Source of the DNA: CAJFUR01 sp904420575
GTDB lineage: Bacteria > Actinomycetota > Coriobacteriia > Coriobacteriales > Eggerthellaceae
Length of the DNA: 64,000 nt
Direction: 5' to 3'
Assembly: GCA_965119745.1 (NCBI GenBank)
Contig: OZ221973.1
Span: 1,674,001-1,738,000 of the forward strand
Below, piece after piece: positions 1-8,510 of the stretch. The stretch's first letter is position 1. Each line of letters starts with the position of its first letter. Under the pieces are notes generated by a model. It worked only from the letters and a program-made list of their open reading frames with translations, had not been told where the DNA came from and did not search any database. Both the position numbers and the translations under genes were made by a program.

Positions 1-1
1 G

Positions 2-1927
2 AAAAACGAGCTCGTCGTGCCGGGCGACTTCGAAAAGCAGGCCTCGGACCCGGTGGGGAAGGTGGCCGCACGCGTGTACGTGCGGCTGCAGGAACGCCTG
101 AAGGCCGCGAACGCCTTCGACTTCGACGATCTCTTGCTCTACGCGTACCTGCTGCTGAAGAACCATGCCGACGTGCTGGACGCCTATCAGGACCGCTTCC
201 GCTACCTCATGGTGGACGAATACCAGGACACGAACCACGCCCAGTACGCCATCACGGGGCTTCTGGCCGCGAAGCACCAGAACATCATGGTGGTGGGCGA
301 CGACGACCAGTCCATCTACAGCTGGCGTGGCGCCGACATCCGCAACATCCTGGAGTTCGAGCAGGACTACCCGAACGCGCACACGGTGAAGCTGGAACAG
401 AACTACCGCAGCGTGGGCAACGTGCTGGCCGCGGCCAACGCCGTCATCGCGAACAACCAGCACCGCAAGCAGAAGAAGCTGTTCACCAGCGCGGACGACG
501 GCGAGAAGATAAGCGTGTACCTGGCGGCCGACGAACGCGACGAGGGTCGCTGGATAGCCGGCGAGATAGAGCGGCGGCGCGCAGGGGGGACGTCGTACGA
601 CGACATGGCCGTGTTCTACCGCACGAACGCGCAGAGCCGCATGCTGGAAGACATGCTGCTGCGTGCCGGCGTGCCGTACCGCATCGTCGGCGGCACGCGC
701 TTCTTCGACCGCGCCGAGATCCGCGACGTCATGGCGTATCTCACGCTGGTGGTGAACCCTGCCGACGACATCGCCGCCAAGCGCGTGGTCAACGTGCCGC
801 GCCGCGGCGTGGGCAAAAGCACCGTCGAGCGCGTGGAGCAGTTCGCGCGCGAGATGGACATGCCGTTTTTGGACGCGGCCGAGCTGGCCATCGTGGATCC
901 CGAACTGCGGGCTTCCACGCAGCGTGCGCTTGGGGAGTTCGTCGGGCTGCTGAAAGAGGCGCGCACCTATGCGGGCGACCTGCGCAAGGTCATCGAGATG
1001 ATCATCGACAAGAGCGGGCTCGTCACGGCCTTGGAACTGGAGAACACCGACGAGGCCCGTGGCCGCGTGGAGAACATCAAGGAATTCCTGGGCGTCGTGG
1101 ACGAATTCTCCGAAACGCACGACGAGGAGGATTCGGAATACGCCGCTCCCACCGAGGAAGGCGCAGAAGGGCAGGAGCCCGTGCGCGTGCTGCGCGGCGA
1201 CTCGTTGGCCGACTTCATCGAATGGGTGCGGCTGCGTACCGACCTGGACACCATGACCGAGGACGGCAATGCGGTCACGCTCATGACGGTGCACTCGTCC
1301 AAGGGCCTGGAATTCGACTGCGTGTTCGTGGCCGGCATGGAAGAAACGCTGTTCCCGCACATGAATTCCGTGGGCGACGCGGCCAGCGTGGAAGAGGAGC
1401 GGCGGCTGGCGTACGTGGCCATCACCCGTGCGCGCAAGCGGCTGTACCTCACGTGCGCGCAGCAGCGCCAGATCTTCGGGCAGACGTCGGCGAATCCCGT
1501 CTCGCGCTTCATCCAGGAGATCCCGCCCGAACTGCGCTCGACCACGGGCGTGGGGTCGGCCGGCTTTTCCGGCACCGGATGGGAGAAGCGCGGCAGCCGC
1601 CGCGGCATTGCCGGCAGCGGCACGGAAGCGGGCGGCGGCCGCGTGTTCGGCCGCTCGAGCGCGTCCGGCTCGGCGGGCCGCAGCGACCGCGACCGCGGGA
1701 TGCGGGGCGGCTCCGGCGGCTTCGCGTCGGGCGCGAACCCCAACGCCGGCAAGAAGGCGGCCGCGAAGATGGCGTTCGCCGTGGGCGACACGGTGGACCA
1801 CAAGACCTTCGGCCGCGGCCGCGTCGTCAAGGTGGACGGCGACTCCCTGCACATCAAGTTCGCCCGCACCGGCCAGACGAAGAAGCTGCTGAAAGACTAT
1901 GCCCCCATCGTGAAGATAAATCAGTGA
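2..1927 (+). CDS. pcrA: ATP-dependent DNA helicase PcrA/UvrD, 3' part (5' end outside window)
   Basis: Superfamily 1 DNA helicase of the UvrD/PcrA type, which unwinds DNA in excision repair and clears replication and recombination blocks in the cytoplasm. The frame is open from base 2, so the N-terminus with the Walker A site lies outside the window. Visible motifs in order: Walker B VDEYQD, motif III GDDDQSIYSWRGAD, motif IV LEQNYRS, motif V TVHSSKGLEFD, and motif VI RRLAYVAITRARKRLY. A Gly/Ser/Arg-rich linker follows, then a C-terminal Tudor-like domain (GDTVDHKTFGRGRVVKV) typical of PcrA. The GTG at 17 is an internal valine codon, not a start. A strong hairpin with a T run follows the stop codon. 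Identification is firm; choosing pcrA over uvrD as the name is convention for Gram-positives. Confidence 0.95.
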   Translation, partial: KNELVVPGDFEKQASDPVGKVAARVYVRLQERLKAANAFDFDDLLLYAYLLLKNHADVLDAYQDRFRYLMVDEYQDTNHAQYAITGLLAAKHQNIMVVGDDDQSIYSWRGADIRNILEFEQDYPNAHTVKLEQNYRSVGNVLAAANAVIANNQHRKQKKLFTSADDGEKISVYLAADERDEGRWIAGEIERRRAGGTSYDDMAVFYRTNAQSRMLEDMLLRAGVPYRIVGGTRFFDRAEIRDVMAYLTLVVNPADDIAAKRVVNVPRRGVGKSTVERVEQFAREMDMPFLDAAELAIVDPELRASTQRALGEFVGLLKEARTYAGDLRKVIEMIIDKSGLVTALELENTDEARGRVENIKEFLGVVDEFSETHDEEDSEYAAPTEEGAEGQEPVRVLRGDSLADFIEWVRLRTDLDTMTEDGNAVTLMTVHSSKGLEFDCVFVAGMEETLFPHMNSVGDAASVEEERRLAYVAITRARKRLYLTCAQQRQIFGQTSANPVSRFIQEIPPELRSTTGVGSAGFSGTGWEKRGSRRGIAGSGTEAGGGRVFGRSSASGSAGRSDRDRGMRGGSGGFASGANPNAGKKAAAKMAFAVGDTVDHKTFGRGRVVKVDGDSLHIKFARTGQTKKLLKDYAPIVKINQ

Positions 1928-1943
1928 CGAGGCCTTGTGGCGG

Positions 1944-1982
1944 GCATGCGGGAATGGGCGCGGCGGATTCCCGCATGCTTTT
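1944..1982 (+). terminator. Rho-independent terminator of pcrA
   Basis: Perfect 12-bp stem (GCATGCGGGAAT, 1944-1955, with its complement at 1967-1978), an 11-nt loop, then TTTT. It lies 17 bp after the pcrA stop and faces the convergent minus-strand genes. Confidence 0.8.
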
Positions 1983-2050
1983 GGCAAGGGCCTGGTCGAG
2001 CCATGGAAAGGCACCTCTTTCGGCGAGAGGGCGCCTTGGCCGTTTGGCGA

Positions 2051-2467
2051 CTAGAGCCGTCCGCGCTCGTAATCGGTGATGTCTTGCTTGGTGATGCCAT
2101 GCTTGCGGCAGGTGTCCGTTAGCTGCTTCCCGCACCTCGAGGCCTCGACGCCTGCTTGGCCGGCGAAGGCGGCAAGCGCCACGGCGGCAATCCAGAGAAG
2201 TGCGCTTTCCGCCATTTCTGCAGCGCCGAAAGATTCCTGTCCTCCCGTTTTCCACAGCGTGTTCAGCCACATCAGCACGAGGATGATGGCCACGCAGGCC
2301 AGCACCTTGATCAGGCAGAGCCTTCGCCGTGCCTTTAACCGTTCGATCTCCTGGAGCGCCGTGCGAAACTTCTTTCCGCTCCTGGTCTTTTGGTGCGCGT
2401 CGTTGCTTCGCGCCTCGTTGTGCTTGCCCATGGTGTCCTTCCGGCCGGCCTTCTTCGTCATTGCCAT
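2051..2467 (-). CDS. Small two-helix membrane protein, unknown function
   Basis: 138-aa protein with a basic, Lys/Arg-rich N-terminus (about residues 1-48), two hydrophobic helices (about 50-68 and 83-103), and a charged tail ending DITDYERGRL. I do not recognise a family. Its start overlaps the last ten bases of the upstream LuxR gene on the same strand, so the two are probably cotranscribed and translationally coupled. A second possible start (MGKHNEAR, residue 13) would remove the overlap. The association suggests an accessory of the membrane LuxR regulator, but that is inference from position only. Confidence 0.55.
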   Translation of the reverse strand: MAMTKKAGRKDTMGKHNEARSNDAHQKTRSGKKFRTALQEIERLKARRRLCLIKVLACVAIILVLMWLNTLWKTGGQESFGAAEMAESALLWIAAVALAAFAGQAGVEASRCGKQLTDTCRKHGITKQDITDYERGRL

Positions 2468-4206
2468 CTGTCCCCTGTGGCCATGGTGTCGCGCTTGGGT
2501 GCGAAGTGCTCTGCGCCGTCCCGGCCGTCATGCGCCTCGTCCACCATGCGCAGAAGTTCTTGTTGCGTGTGGATGTCCAGCTTGCGATAGATGTGCGATA
2601 TATGCGTTTTGGCCGTGCTCTTGGAAATGCACAGCTTTTCCTGGATGCGCGCGGCGTTGCACCCTTTCGCCAACAGGAACATGACCTCGGTTTCTCGGCG
2701 GGAAAGCAGATAGCGGTTGGCGATGATCTCGCACTGCTCGCGGAAGCGGCTCCGCTCGCGCCGCGAATCGGTTTCTCGGTCCTGCGGTGTCTTGGAGGCG
2801 GCGTTTTCCCAGGAGCCATCCCCGGCGATACGTTCCTGCATCGCCAGTGCGTCGCTTGCCGCCCGATCGGAGGTTGGGTCGCAGGATGACAGGCCGTCGC
2901 CTTGCGGCCCGGCCGAGGGCGCTTCCGTTCTTCGGCCTGCCATCTCCGCCGGCTGCGCGCGGTTTGCCCAGCCGTGCGTCCGTTCGCTTTGCTGCTGGAT
3001 GGCGCGTTTGACGTCGCGCACGCGGGGGAGGGAGGCAAAGGCCAGGACCAGCGCCATTGCGGACACGGCCGCCATGCCGCCCTCTTGCGGGCCGACCCCC
3101 AGCACCTCCGGCTTCATTGTGGCCAGAACGCCCAGGAGTACGCCTAGGGTCAGCATGCTTTGGCCGGCTCCGTACAGGAAAAGCGGCGACAGGCGGAACT
3201 GCTGCGCCATGTCGCCGAAGAAAGACCAGAGCAGCGCAGAAAGGCACAGGATTCCTGCAGCCAGTATCAAGGAGGCGGGTGCGGCTGGATCCTGCGCGAC
3301 GGAGGGAAGGGAAGGGAGAAGAAGCAACGCCGCCATGGCAAGCGGCACCGCCAGGCGGAAGGGCAGGTCCCACTGCCCGTTTTCGTCTGCGGCCGTCGTG
3401 CCGGCCACCACGAGCACGGTGATGGCGGCGCCTCCCAGAAGCACGGGTGCTTGAGAGGCTTCCCCGAACGTCGTCAGGACGTTGCGTGCGGCCATGGCCA
3501 TCACTCCCAGGCAGAATCCGAACAGCACGAGAGGGAAGGCAAGGCGTGCCGCGAAGGACGCTTTGTTGACGGGCAGCGGGTCGAAGATGGGGATCTCGTG
3601 GCGCACCGCGTAGCTGGTAGGGGTGAGCTTCCACAGCAAAGGCGCTCCCAGCGCCGGGAGGGCCGTTTCTACCATGCCCGCCCACGGAGTCGGCAGCGCC
3701 TGCAGCGCGCACGTGTAGACGACGAGGGCGGTCGCGCATGCGAAAGAGGCGTTCATGCTTATGGTCAAAGCGTCATGGCGCGAGAACGCTGTACCCCAGA
3801 ACAACGTGATCAGAGCCCCTCCTATGCCAAGCATCGCGCTTGACGGCAGGGCGATGCCCGGCGTCTCTGCAAGGCCGAATGCGTTCCAGCCGAGCAGGGC
3901 CGAGCCCAAGGCTGCAGACCCTGCCGCAGGGAAGATGGCCCGTCTTGCCGTGTAGAGGGGCAGGAGCTTCTGGTCGGTCAAAGCGGCGAACAGGAGGGTT
4001 GCCAGGAAAGACGCCATTGCGACGACGAACAGAAAGGGAAAGGATCCGTTCGGCCCTTCTTCCGGCATCGTGGAGTCGAAGAATGCGGCCTGCATCCAGG
4101 CCAGATGGAGGCCGAGCCCAAGCGAAAGCATGTTCAGCTCGCCCATGTTTGCCGCGCCCTGCTCGTCGCTTGTCACGATGCTGATGCGCGGAAGACGGAA
4201 GGCCAT
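2458..4206 (-). CDS. LuxR-family regulator with polytopic membrane domain
   Basis: 582-aa regulator. Roughly residues 20-400 form a series of about ten hydrophobic helices. A polar linker follows, then a C-terminal LuxR/GerE helix-turn-helix (about 495-562: LLSRRETEVMFLLAKG, ISKSTAKTHISHIYRKL). Such membrane-anchored LuxR proteins are abundant in Eggerthellaceae and usually sit beside substrate-inducible reductase genes, so this one may sense a small molecule in or at the membrane. The start is supported by GCGAGGA seven bases upstream of ATG; Met21 is an alternative. It is divergent from the MFS carrier at 5068 across an 861-bp gap and probably controls that gene and/or the locus beyond it. 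Ligand unknown. Confidence 0.85.
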   Translation of the reverse strand: MAFRLPRISIVTSDEQGAANMGELNMLSLGLGLHLAWMQAAFFDSTMPEEGPNGSFPFLFVVAMASFLATLLFAALTDQKLLPLYTARRAIFPAAGSAALGSALLGWNAFGLAETPGIALPSSAMLGIGGALITLFWGTAFSRHDALTISMNASFACATALVVYTCALQALPTPWAGMVETALPALGAPLLWKLTPTSYAVRHEIPIFDPLPVNKASFAARLAFPLVLFGFCLGVMAMAARNVLTTFGEASQAPVLLGGAAITVLVVAGTTAADENGQWDLPFRLAVPLAMAALLLLPSLPSVAQDPAAPASLILAAGILCLSALLWSFFGDMAQQFRLSPLFLYGAGQSMLTLGVLLGVLATMKPEVLGVGPQEGGMAAVSAMALVLAFASLPRVRDVKRAIQQQSERTHGWANRAQPAEMAGRRTEAPSAGPQGDGLSSCDPTSDRAASDALAMQERIAGDGSWENAASKTPQDRETDSRRERSRFREQCEIIANRYLLSRRETEVMFLLAKGCNAARIQEKLCISKSTAKTHISHIYRKLDIHTQQELLRMVDEAHDGRDGAEHFAPKRDTMATGDRWQ

Positions 4207-5067
4207 GGCATATCCTCGCTTTCCCCTGAGTGATGCTGGTTGTGCTGGCTGGCGCTATGGTGATCCGTACGGTGTGGCCGGATGGTGCGATGCGGCCATT
4301 TTGAGTGTTTTCAGCCTTCGCTTCAAGGTGTCGGCGATTTTGCATGGTTGTAAAAGTAAATAGATGATCAGGGATAACATAATTTGCAGCACTCTGGATA
4401 CGACAAAAATCAAACCGAGAGGCCGATGCTTGGCGAAGGTGATTTTCCCTCTCGGCGCACCTTGCCTTCGCCTGTCGGCCGCCTTTCCCGTTCTGTGCGT
4501 CTGCTGGGCCACATCCCGTGCGTTCGCCCCGTGCCGCCCTGTTTCTCATGCTCCCGGCCATGCATCTGCGATCCGGTCCGTGCCGCCCCGCCCCTTCCCC
4601 ATCCCTGTCCCTTGCTTTCCGAAAGGCTTTCGGCAGGCAGGGCGGGAATCGATCCTTGAAGCCGATGCACGTGTGATAAAGCGTACCCACGAGACGATGA
4701 CCTGTCTTCCCTGATTTCGTATGTTTTAAAAGCGGGGTTTCCGCGAAGGCGCTGCGTCCGCTCATACGCATCCCTTTGTCGGAACGCCCGTTTCGTTACC
4801 CAAAGAATCGGAAAGGAGGATGCGCGCAGCCGTTTCTTCCGAAGGCCGCCGCTCTTGGACAGGTCATGCGGATCGCGCGGGGCGCCTATGAACTCCGGGC
4901 ACCGCCGGCATCGCTTTCTGATGGCGGAGGTGCTGCAGTTCTCCCGGAACGGCCTCTTTGGTCTTGCTGCTGCGCAAAGGAGGGAATCTCAGAGAGCCTG
5001 AACGGCCAGCACGCCTCCGATCAGCGGTGCTGAATGGGCGGTTCGGGCGAGAATCGAAAGGGAACTG
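4207..5067. other. Long divergent intergenic region between LuxR and MFS genes
   Basis: No convincing coding region in 861 bp. An AT-rich island at about 4310-4420 stands out from the GC-rich surroundings and is the likeliest promoter area. On the minus strand TTGTCG (4401-4406) and TATGTT (4376-4381) are spaced 19 bp, a weak promoter candidate for the LuxR gene. Close to the MFS start, CAGCAC...GTGCTG arms (5010-5034) form a short dyad that might be an operator. Both are suggestions only. Confidence 0.4.
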
Positions 5068-6765
5068 ATGGACAAGAAGGAATTCACGGTATCGGAAGTC
5101 ATCGATTCCATCGGTATAAGCTCGCATACCTGGGTCGTTTTCGTCTTGCTGGCGTTCGCCATGATCTTCGACGGCTATGACTTCATGATCATCAATTCGA
5201 CGAATCTGTTCGTGGCGCACACGTTCTGGCCCGACAACCCGAATCCGGGCGCCCTCATGGGATCGCTCACCACGTGGGGTTTGCTCGGCATGGTGCTTGG
5301 CGGCGCTGTGGGAGGCGTCATATCCGACAGGATAGGCCGCAAAAAGACGCTCGTCGTCGCGGTCATGTTCTACGGCTTGTTCACGCTGCCGCAGGCGTTC
5401 GCGAACGACATCGTGTTCTTTGCAGTGTTCCGGCTGATCGCCGGCTTCGGCGTGGGATCCTGCATCCCGGTGGTGACCACGGTGTTCTCCGAGAGCATGC
5501 CGTCCAAACAGCGCGGCGTGTTCGTCACGTTCGGCATGGCTTTCATGGTGGTCGGTTGGGTTCTGGCCGGCCTTGTGGCCAACCCCATCTGCAACACGCC
5601 CACGCCCATCATTCCGGGCCTGTGCAACGAGGTGACCTATGCGCTTGCCGACGGAGGGACGGCCACCATGTACGCCAACTGGCGCCTGTGCTACCTCATT
5701 GGTGCGCTGCCGGTCGTTTACGGCATCGTGCTGATCTTCTGCATGCATGAGACGCCGCATTGGTATGCCAATTCCGGCAACAAGGAGATGGCTTGCGAGC
5801 GCCTGACCCAGATCGAGCAGGCTACGCGCCACACCTCGCACGAGTACGACCCGAACCTGTTGATCGTTCCGCCCAAGCCCGAAAAGGTGGGCCCCACGGT
5901 GCTGTTCTCGAGCAAGTTCATCGTCGCCACGGCCGCCATCTGGACCGCTTACTTCATCGGCCAGTTCTGCGTGTACGGCATGAACGCGTGGTTGCCAGCG
6001 TGGTTCACCGACATCGGCTACTCCGCGTCCGACGCGGTTACGTTGCAAACGCTCAACAACGTGGGCGCCATCCTCTCCAACATCTCCGTCGGCTTCGTGT
6101 CCGACAAGGTGGGGCGCAAGAGGACGCTCGGCTTCTCGTGGCTGTTCTGCATCGTGGCCATCGTCATCTGCTCGCTGTTCGTGGCACCTAACAGCTTTGT
6201 GCTGTGCATTGGGCTGATGCTGCTGTTCGGCTTCGCGCTGAACTTCGCCATCACGGCCGTGCAGCCCATGATGCCCGAGGCGTACCCGACCGCCATTCGC
6301 AACACTGGCGTGTCGTGGTGCCAGGCTTTCGCTCGCTTCGGCGGTTCGGCTTCCTCCATCGTGCTCGGTGGAATCGCCGGCATGGCCTTGTTCCAGACGG
6401 CTGCGGGAACCACCAACTGGTCGATGGTGGTGCTGGTGCTCATCGTGCCGTTCGTGTTGGGATTTGTGTGCTGCGTGCTGTTCGCCAAGGAAACGGTGAA
6501 CAAGACGATGGACCAGCTTGCGGCCGAAGAGGCGAAGCTGGGCAATTCCGAAACCGACGGCGGCGCGCGCTTCTGGCTCATGATCGTGGTCGCGTTGGTG
6601 CTTGCGGTGCTGTGCATCGTGTGCCCGCTTGCGATTCCCGATTGGTCGTCGATTCCTGCGGCCCTGCCGCTCATGGCTGTCGGCATCCTGCTGCCCTTCG
6701 TGTACTTCTTTGTTTTCGCCGGCATGCAGCTGGCCAAAGACAAGAGCAAGCGGCGTCGTGCCTGA
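5068..6765 (+). CDS. MFS transporter, aromatic acid:H+ symporter-like
   Basis: 565-aa major facilitator. The N-terminal FDGYD motif in TM1 (DGYDFMIIN), the loop 2-3 motif SDRIGRKKTL and its repeat SDKVGRKRTLGF in the second half are hallmarks of the AAHS (aromatic acid:H+ symporter) group, whose members import benzoates and hydroxybenzoates across the inner membrane. About twelve helices are followed by two further hydrophobic segments (about residues 505-525 and 535-555), giving a longer C-terminus than PcaK-type carriers. It stands alone between a divergent LuxR gene and a terminator. Uptake of an aromatic substrate for the molybdoenzyme locus downstream is a reasonable inference, but the substrate is unknown. 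Confidence 0.85.
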   Translation: MDKKEFTVSEVIDSIGISSHTWVVFVLLAFAMIFDGYDFMIINSTNLFVAHTFWPDNPNPGALMGSLTTWGLLGMVLGGAVGGVISDRIGRKKTLVVAVMFYGLFTLPQAFANDIVFFAVFRLIAGFGVGSCIPVVTTVFSESMPSKQRGVFVTFGMAFMVVGWVLAGLVANPICNTPTPIIPGLCNEVTYALADGGTATMYANWRLCYLIGALPVVYGIVLIFCMHETPHWYANSGNKEMACERLTQIEQATRHTSHEYDPNLLIVPPKPEKVGPTVLFSSKFIVATAAIWTAYFIGQFCVYGMNAWLPAWFTDIGYSASDAVTLQTLNNVGAILSNISVGFVSDKVGRKRTLGFSWLFCIVAIVICSLFVAPNSFVLCIGLMLLFGFALNFAITAVQPMMPEAYPTAIRNTGVSWCQAFARFGGSASSIVLGGIAGMALFQTAAGTTNWSMVVLVLIVPFVLGFVCCVLFAKETVNKTMDQLAAEEAKLGNSETDGGARFWLMIVVALVLAVLCIVCPLAIPDWSSIPAALPLMAVGILLPFVYFFVFAGMQLAKDKSKRRRA

Positions 6766-6831
6766 GGGATGGGGACATCGCACCGAAACGTTTTTCTGAC
6801 GCGCGGGAGACGGCGCTGAGCGCGCTCCGGC

Positions 6832-6869
6832 AAAAAAGCCCGGCCAGGTCAAAGCCTGACCGGGCTTTT
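6832..6869. terminator. Bidirectional rho-independent terminator
   Basis: AAAAGCCCGG (6834-6843) pairs with CCGGGCTTTT (6860-6869), extended inward by CAGG/CCTG after one mismatch. An A run on the left and T run on the right let it serve both the MFS gene and the convergent gene ending at 6927. Confidence 0.85.
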
Positions 6870-6926
6870 CGCTGCTCGCGGCGGGATACGCTCGGAGCGG
6901 GCGATCGCCGCCACGGGCGTGCCTGC

Positions 6927-7544
6927 CTAGGGGCGCTTCGATGAGCCGAGGGCGTCCGCCTGGAGCGCTTCGAAGTCGGGCAGGTCTTCGTAGCGTATGC
7001 CCTTTTCGGAAAAGATCCAGTCCCGCAACCTGTGCAGGCCGTGGGCGCGCTCTGCCCGCAGCCCCTCGGAAAGTCCCCGGTATTCTTCCTTGATGCCCAT
7101 GGCGACGCACGCCGTAACGGCTATGCGCAGCGTCGCAGGATCCTTGGTTGCGATCTCCCAGCATGCGCCGCGCCCCTCCAGACGCGCATCGCTCGCACGC
7201 CCTTCCTTCGATCCGGTTTGCTCGTTCACGAAGAAAAACGGCGTGTTTGCCAGCGACCCTTCCACCTTCCACTTCATTCCGTTTACGTAGTAGCATTTGA
7301 ACAGGTGGAGCGTGTGGAGGGCGTACTCCCATCGTTCGAGCCTCAGATAGTACACGAGAGCCTTGTGGTCGGGCTTGATGCGCCCCATTTCTCCCCCCAT
7401 GCGGCCGAAGACGGCAACCTCGTCTTTCTCGTGTTGCCAGGCGCCTTGGAAGCTGAGGAAGATGGTTCCGTCGGCATAGTAGACGTCGAAGTCCCGATGG
7501 TTGGCGATGGCGTCCTTCGGCAGATAGGCCGTGGCCTCTTTCAT
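6927..7544 (-). CDS. Conserved-looking protein of unknown function, possible LURP-one/tubby-like fold
   Basis: 205-aa soluble protein, starting MKEATAYLPKD. The frame is open much further upstream, but GGAGG seven bases before the ATG at 7544 decides the start. It has no signal peptide or membrane helix. Alternating short hydrophobic strands in residues 20-110 (YYADGTIFLSF, VAVFGRMGGEMGRI, YYVNGMKWKVEG) resemble the beta-rich LURP-one/scramblase-like pattern, but this is a weak impression. The C-terminal half looks helical. It is convergent with the MFS gene and separated from it by a bidirectional terminator. Function not assigned. Confidence 0.6.
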   Translation of the reverse strand: MKEATAYLPKDAIANHRDFDVYYADGTIFLSFQGAWQHEKDEVAVFGRMGGEMGRIKPDHKALVYYLRLERWEYALHTLHLFKCYYVNGMKWKVEGSLANTPFFFVNEQTGSKEGRASDARLEGRGACWEIATKDPATLRIAVTACVAMGIKEEYRGLSEGLRAERAHGLHRLRDWIFSEKGIRYEDLPDFEALQADALGSSKRP

Positions 7545-8129
7545 GACTTGCCTCCATTCCGCCGCCTTCGAGGGCGGCACAAGCAGGTTGTGCGAAGCGC
7601 TTTCTTGCCGGAGCGTTCCGCGTGCCTTTCCCGGCGCTAGGTGGCGGCACGCCACCCTGTCTTGCGGGGCGCCGCTGTGGCAGCATAGCATGCTGCGGGA
7701 TGGCGACCCTCCTACCGTGCGCCTTCTTCCCTTCCTGCGCAACGCTTGTAGAGAGTGCACAAAAAGTTGCCTTGAACAGCCAATATAGTGGAAGTCAAAC
7801 TATGGGTCCGATGAAAATCAATCTCTGCGAGCGAGTGCTTTTCCCGGAAAAACGTCCTGTCGATTCGATGCGTCCTTTCGAAGGCTTCGTATGCTTGTGC
7901 TGCAAAACGTCGGAAGGGCGTCGCGGGTCGTTTCGGGTCGTCTAGGGCTTTGGTGCGGCTGCTGCACCAAGTCGCGCTCGCCGAAGGCCTCAGCCATGCC
8001 GCGCCGTGGCATCTGCACGTCGCAGCGATTCGGTTTCGGGCAAGGTCGGCATTCGGCCCTGCTGCGTTCCCGCTCTGTCTCCCTGGGCGAAAGCGCAATA
8101 CGAAGGAACAAGAGAAAGAGAGGCTTCCT
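7545..8129. other. Intergenic region upstream of the molybdoenzyme locus
   Basis: 585 bp without a supported gene. An AT-richer patch at 7755-7830 (around AGCCAATATAGTGG) is the likeliest promoter or operator area for one or both flanking transcripts. TTGGTGC...GCACCAA (7950-7970) is a short dyad about 160 bp before the zinc-ribbon gene. No other structure was seen. Confidence 0.35.
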
Positions 8130-8381
8130 ATGTGTTTCAGACCTGCCGATGCATCCGCCGGCTCGGGGATCAACAAGTGCCCCGAATGCGGTAAGACCAT
8201 CCAGATGATGGGCGGCGTGACGTTGAAGAGCTGCCCGTTCTGCAAGTGCGACTTCACTCCGTATCTGGACGGCACCAAGCCGCTGCCTCAAACGGCCCCC
8301 GGCGCCCCTGCCGCCCCCGCGGCTCCCGGCGCCCCTGCCGCTCCTGCCGCCCCTGCGGCTCCCAAGCCGCCGACCGCTTGA
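8130..8381 (+). CDS. Zinc-ribbon microprotein with Pro/Ala-rich tail (MCFRP type)
   Basis: 83-aa protein beginning MCFRPADASAG. Two CxxC-type pairs (CPECG and CPFCKC) form a single zinc ribbon at about residues 16-43, followed by a low-complexity APAAPGAPAAP tail. A paralogue with the same MCFRPA start lies at 37731. No catalytic motif is visible; such domains bind metal and usually mediate protein contacts. It lies 129 bp upstream of the molybdoenzyme gene at 8511, so it could be part of that operon. The start is chosen because the conserved MCFRP sequence coincides with a weak AAGAGAGG ribosome site; the frame is open upstream but looks non-coding there. Role unknown. Confidence 0.7.
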   Translation: MCFRPADASAGSGINKCPECGKTIQMMGGVTLKSCPFCKCDFTPYLDGTKPLPQTAPGAPAAPAAPGAPAAPAAPAAPKPPTA

Positions 8382-8510
8382 TCGTTTTGCATGTCGTCGA
8401 AGCCGAATGAGCGGGCTTGGACATCGAAGGAAGGGAGGTGGTTGCACGCCGCAGAACCTCAGGGAAAACGTATGTGACATGACGAGTGAGAATTCAGAAA
8501 GAAGGAAAAC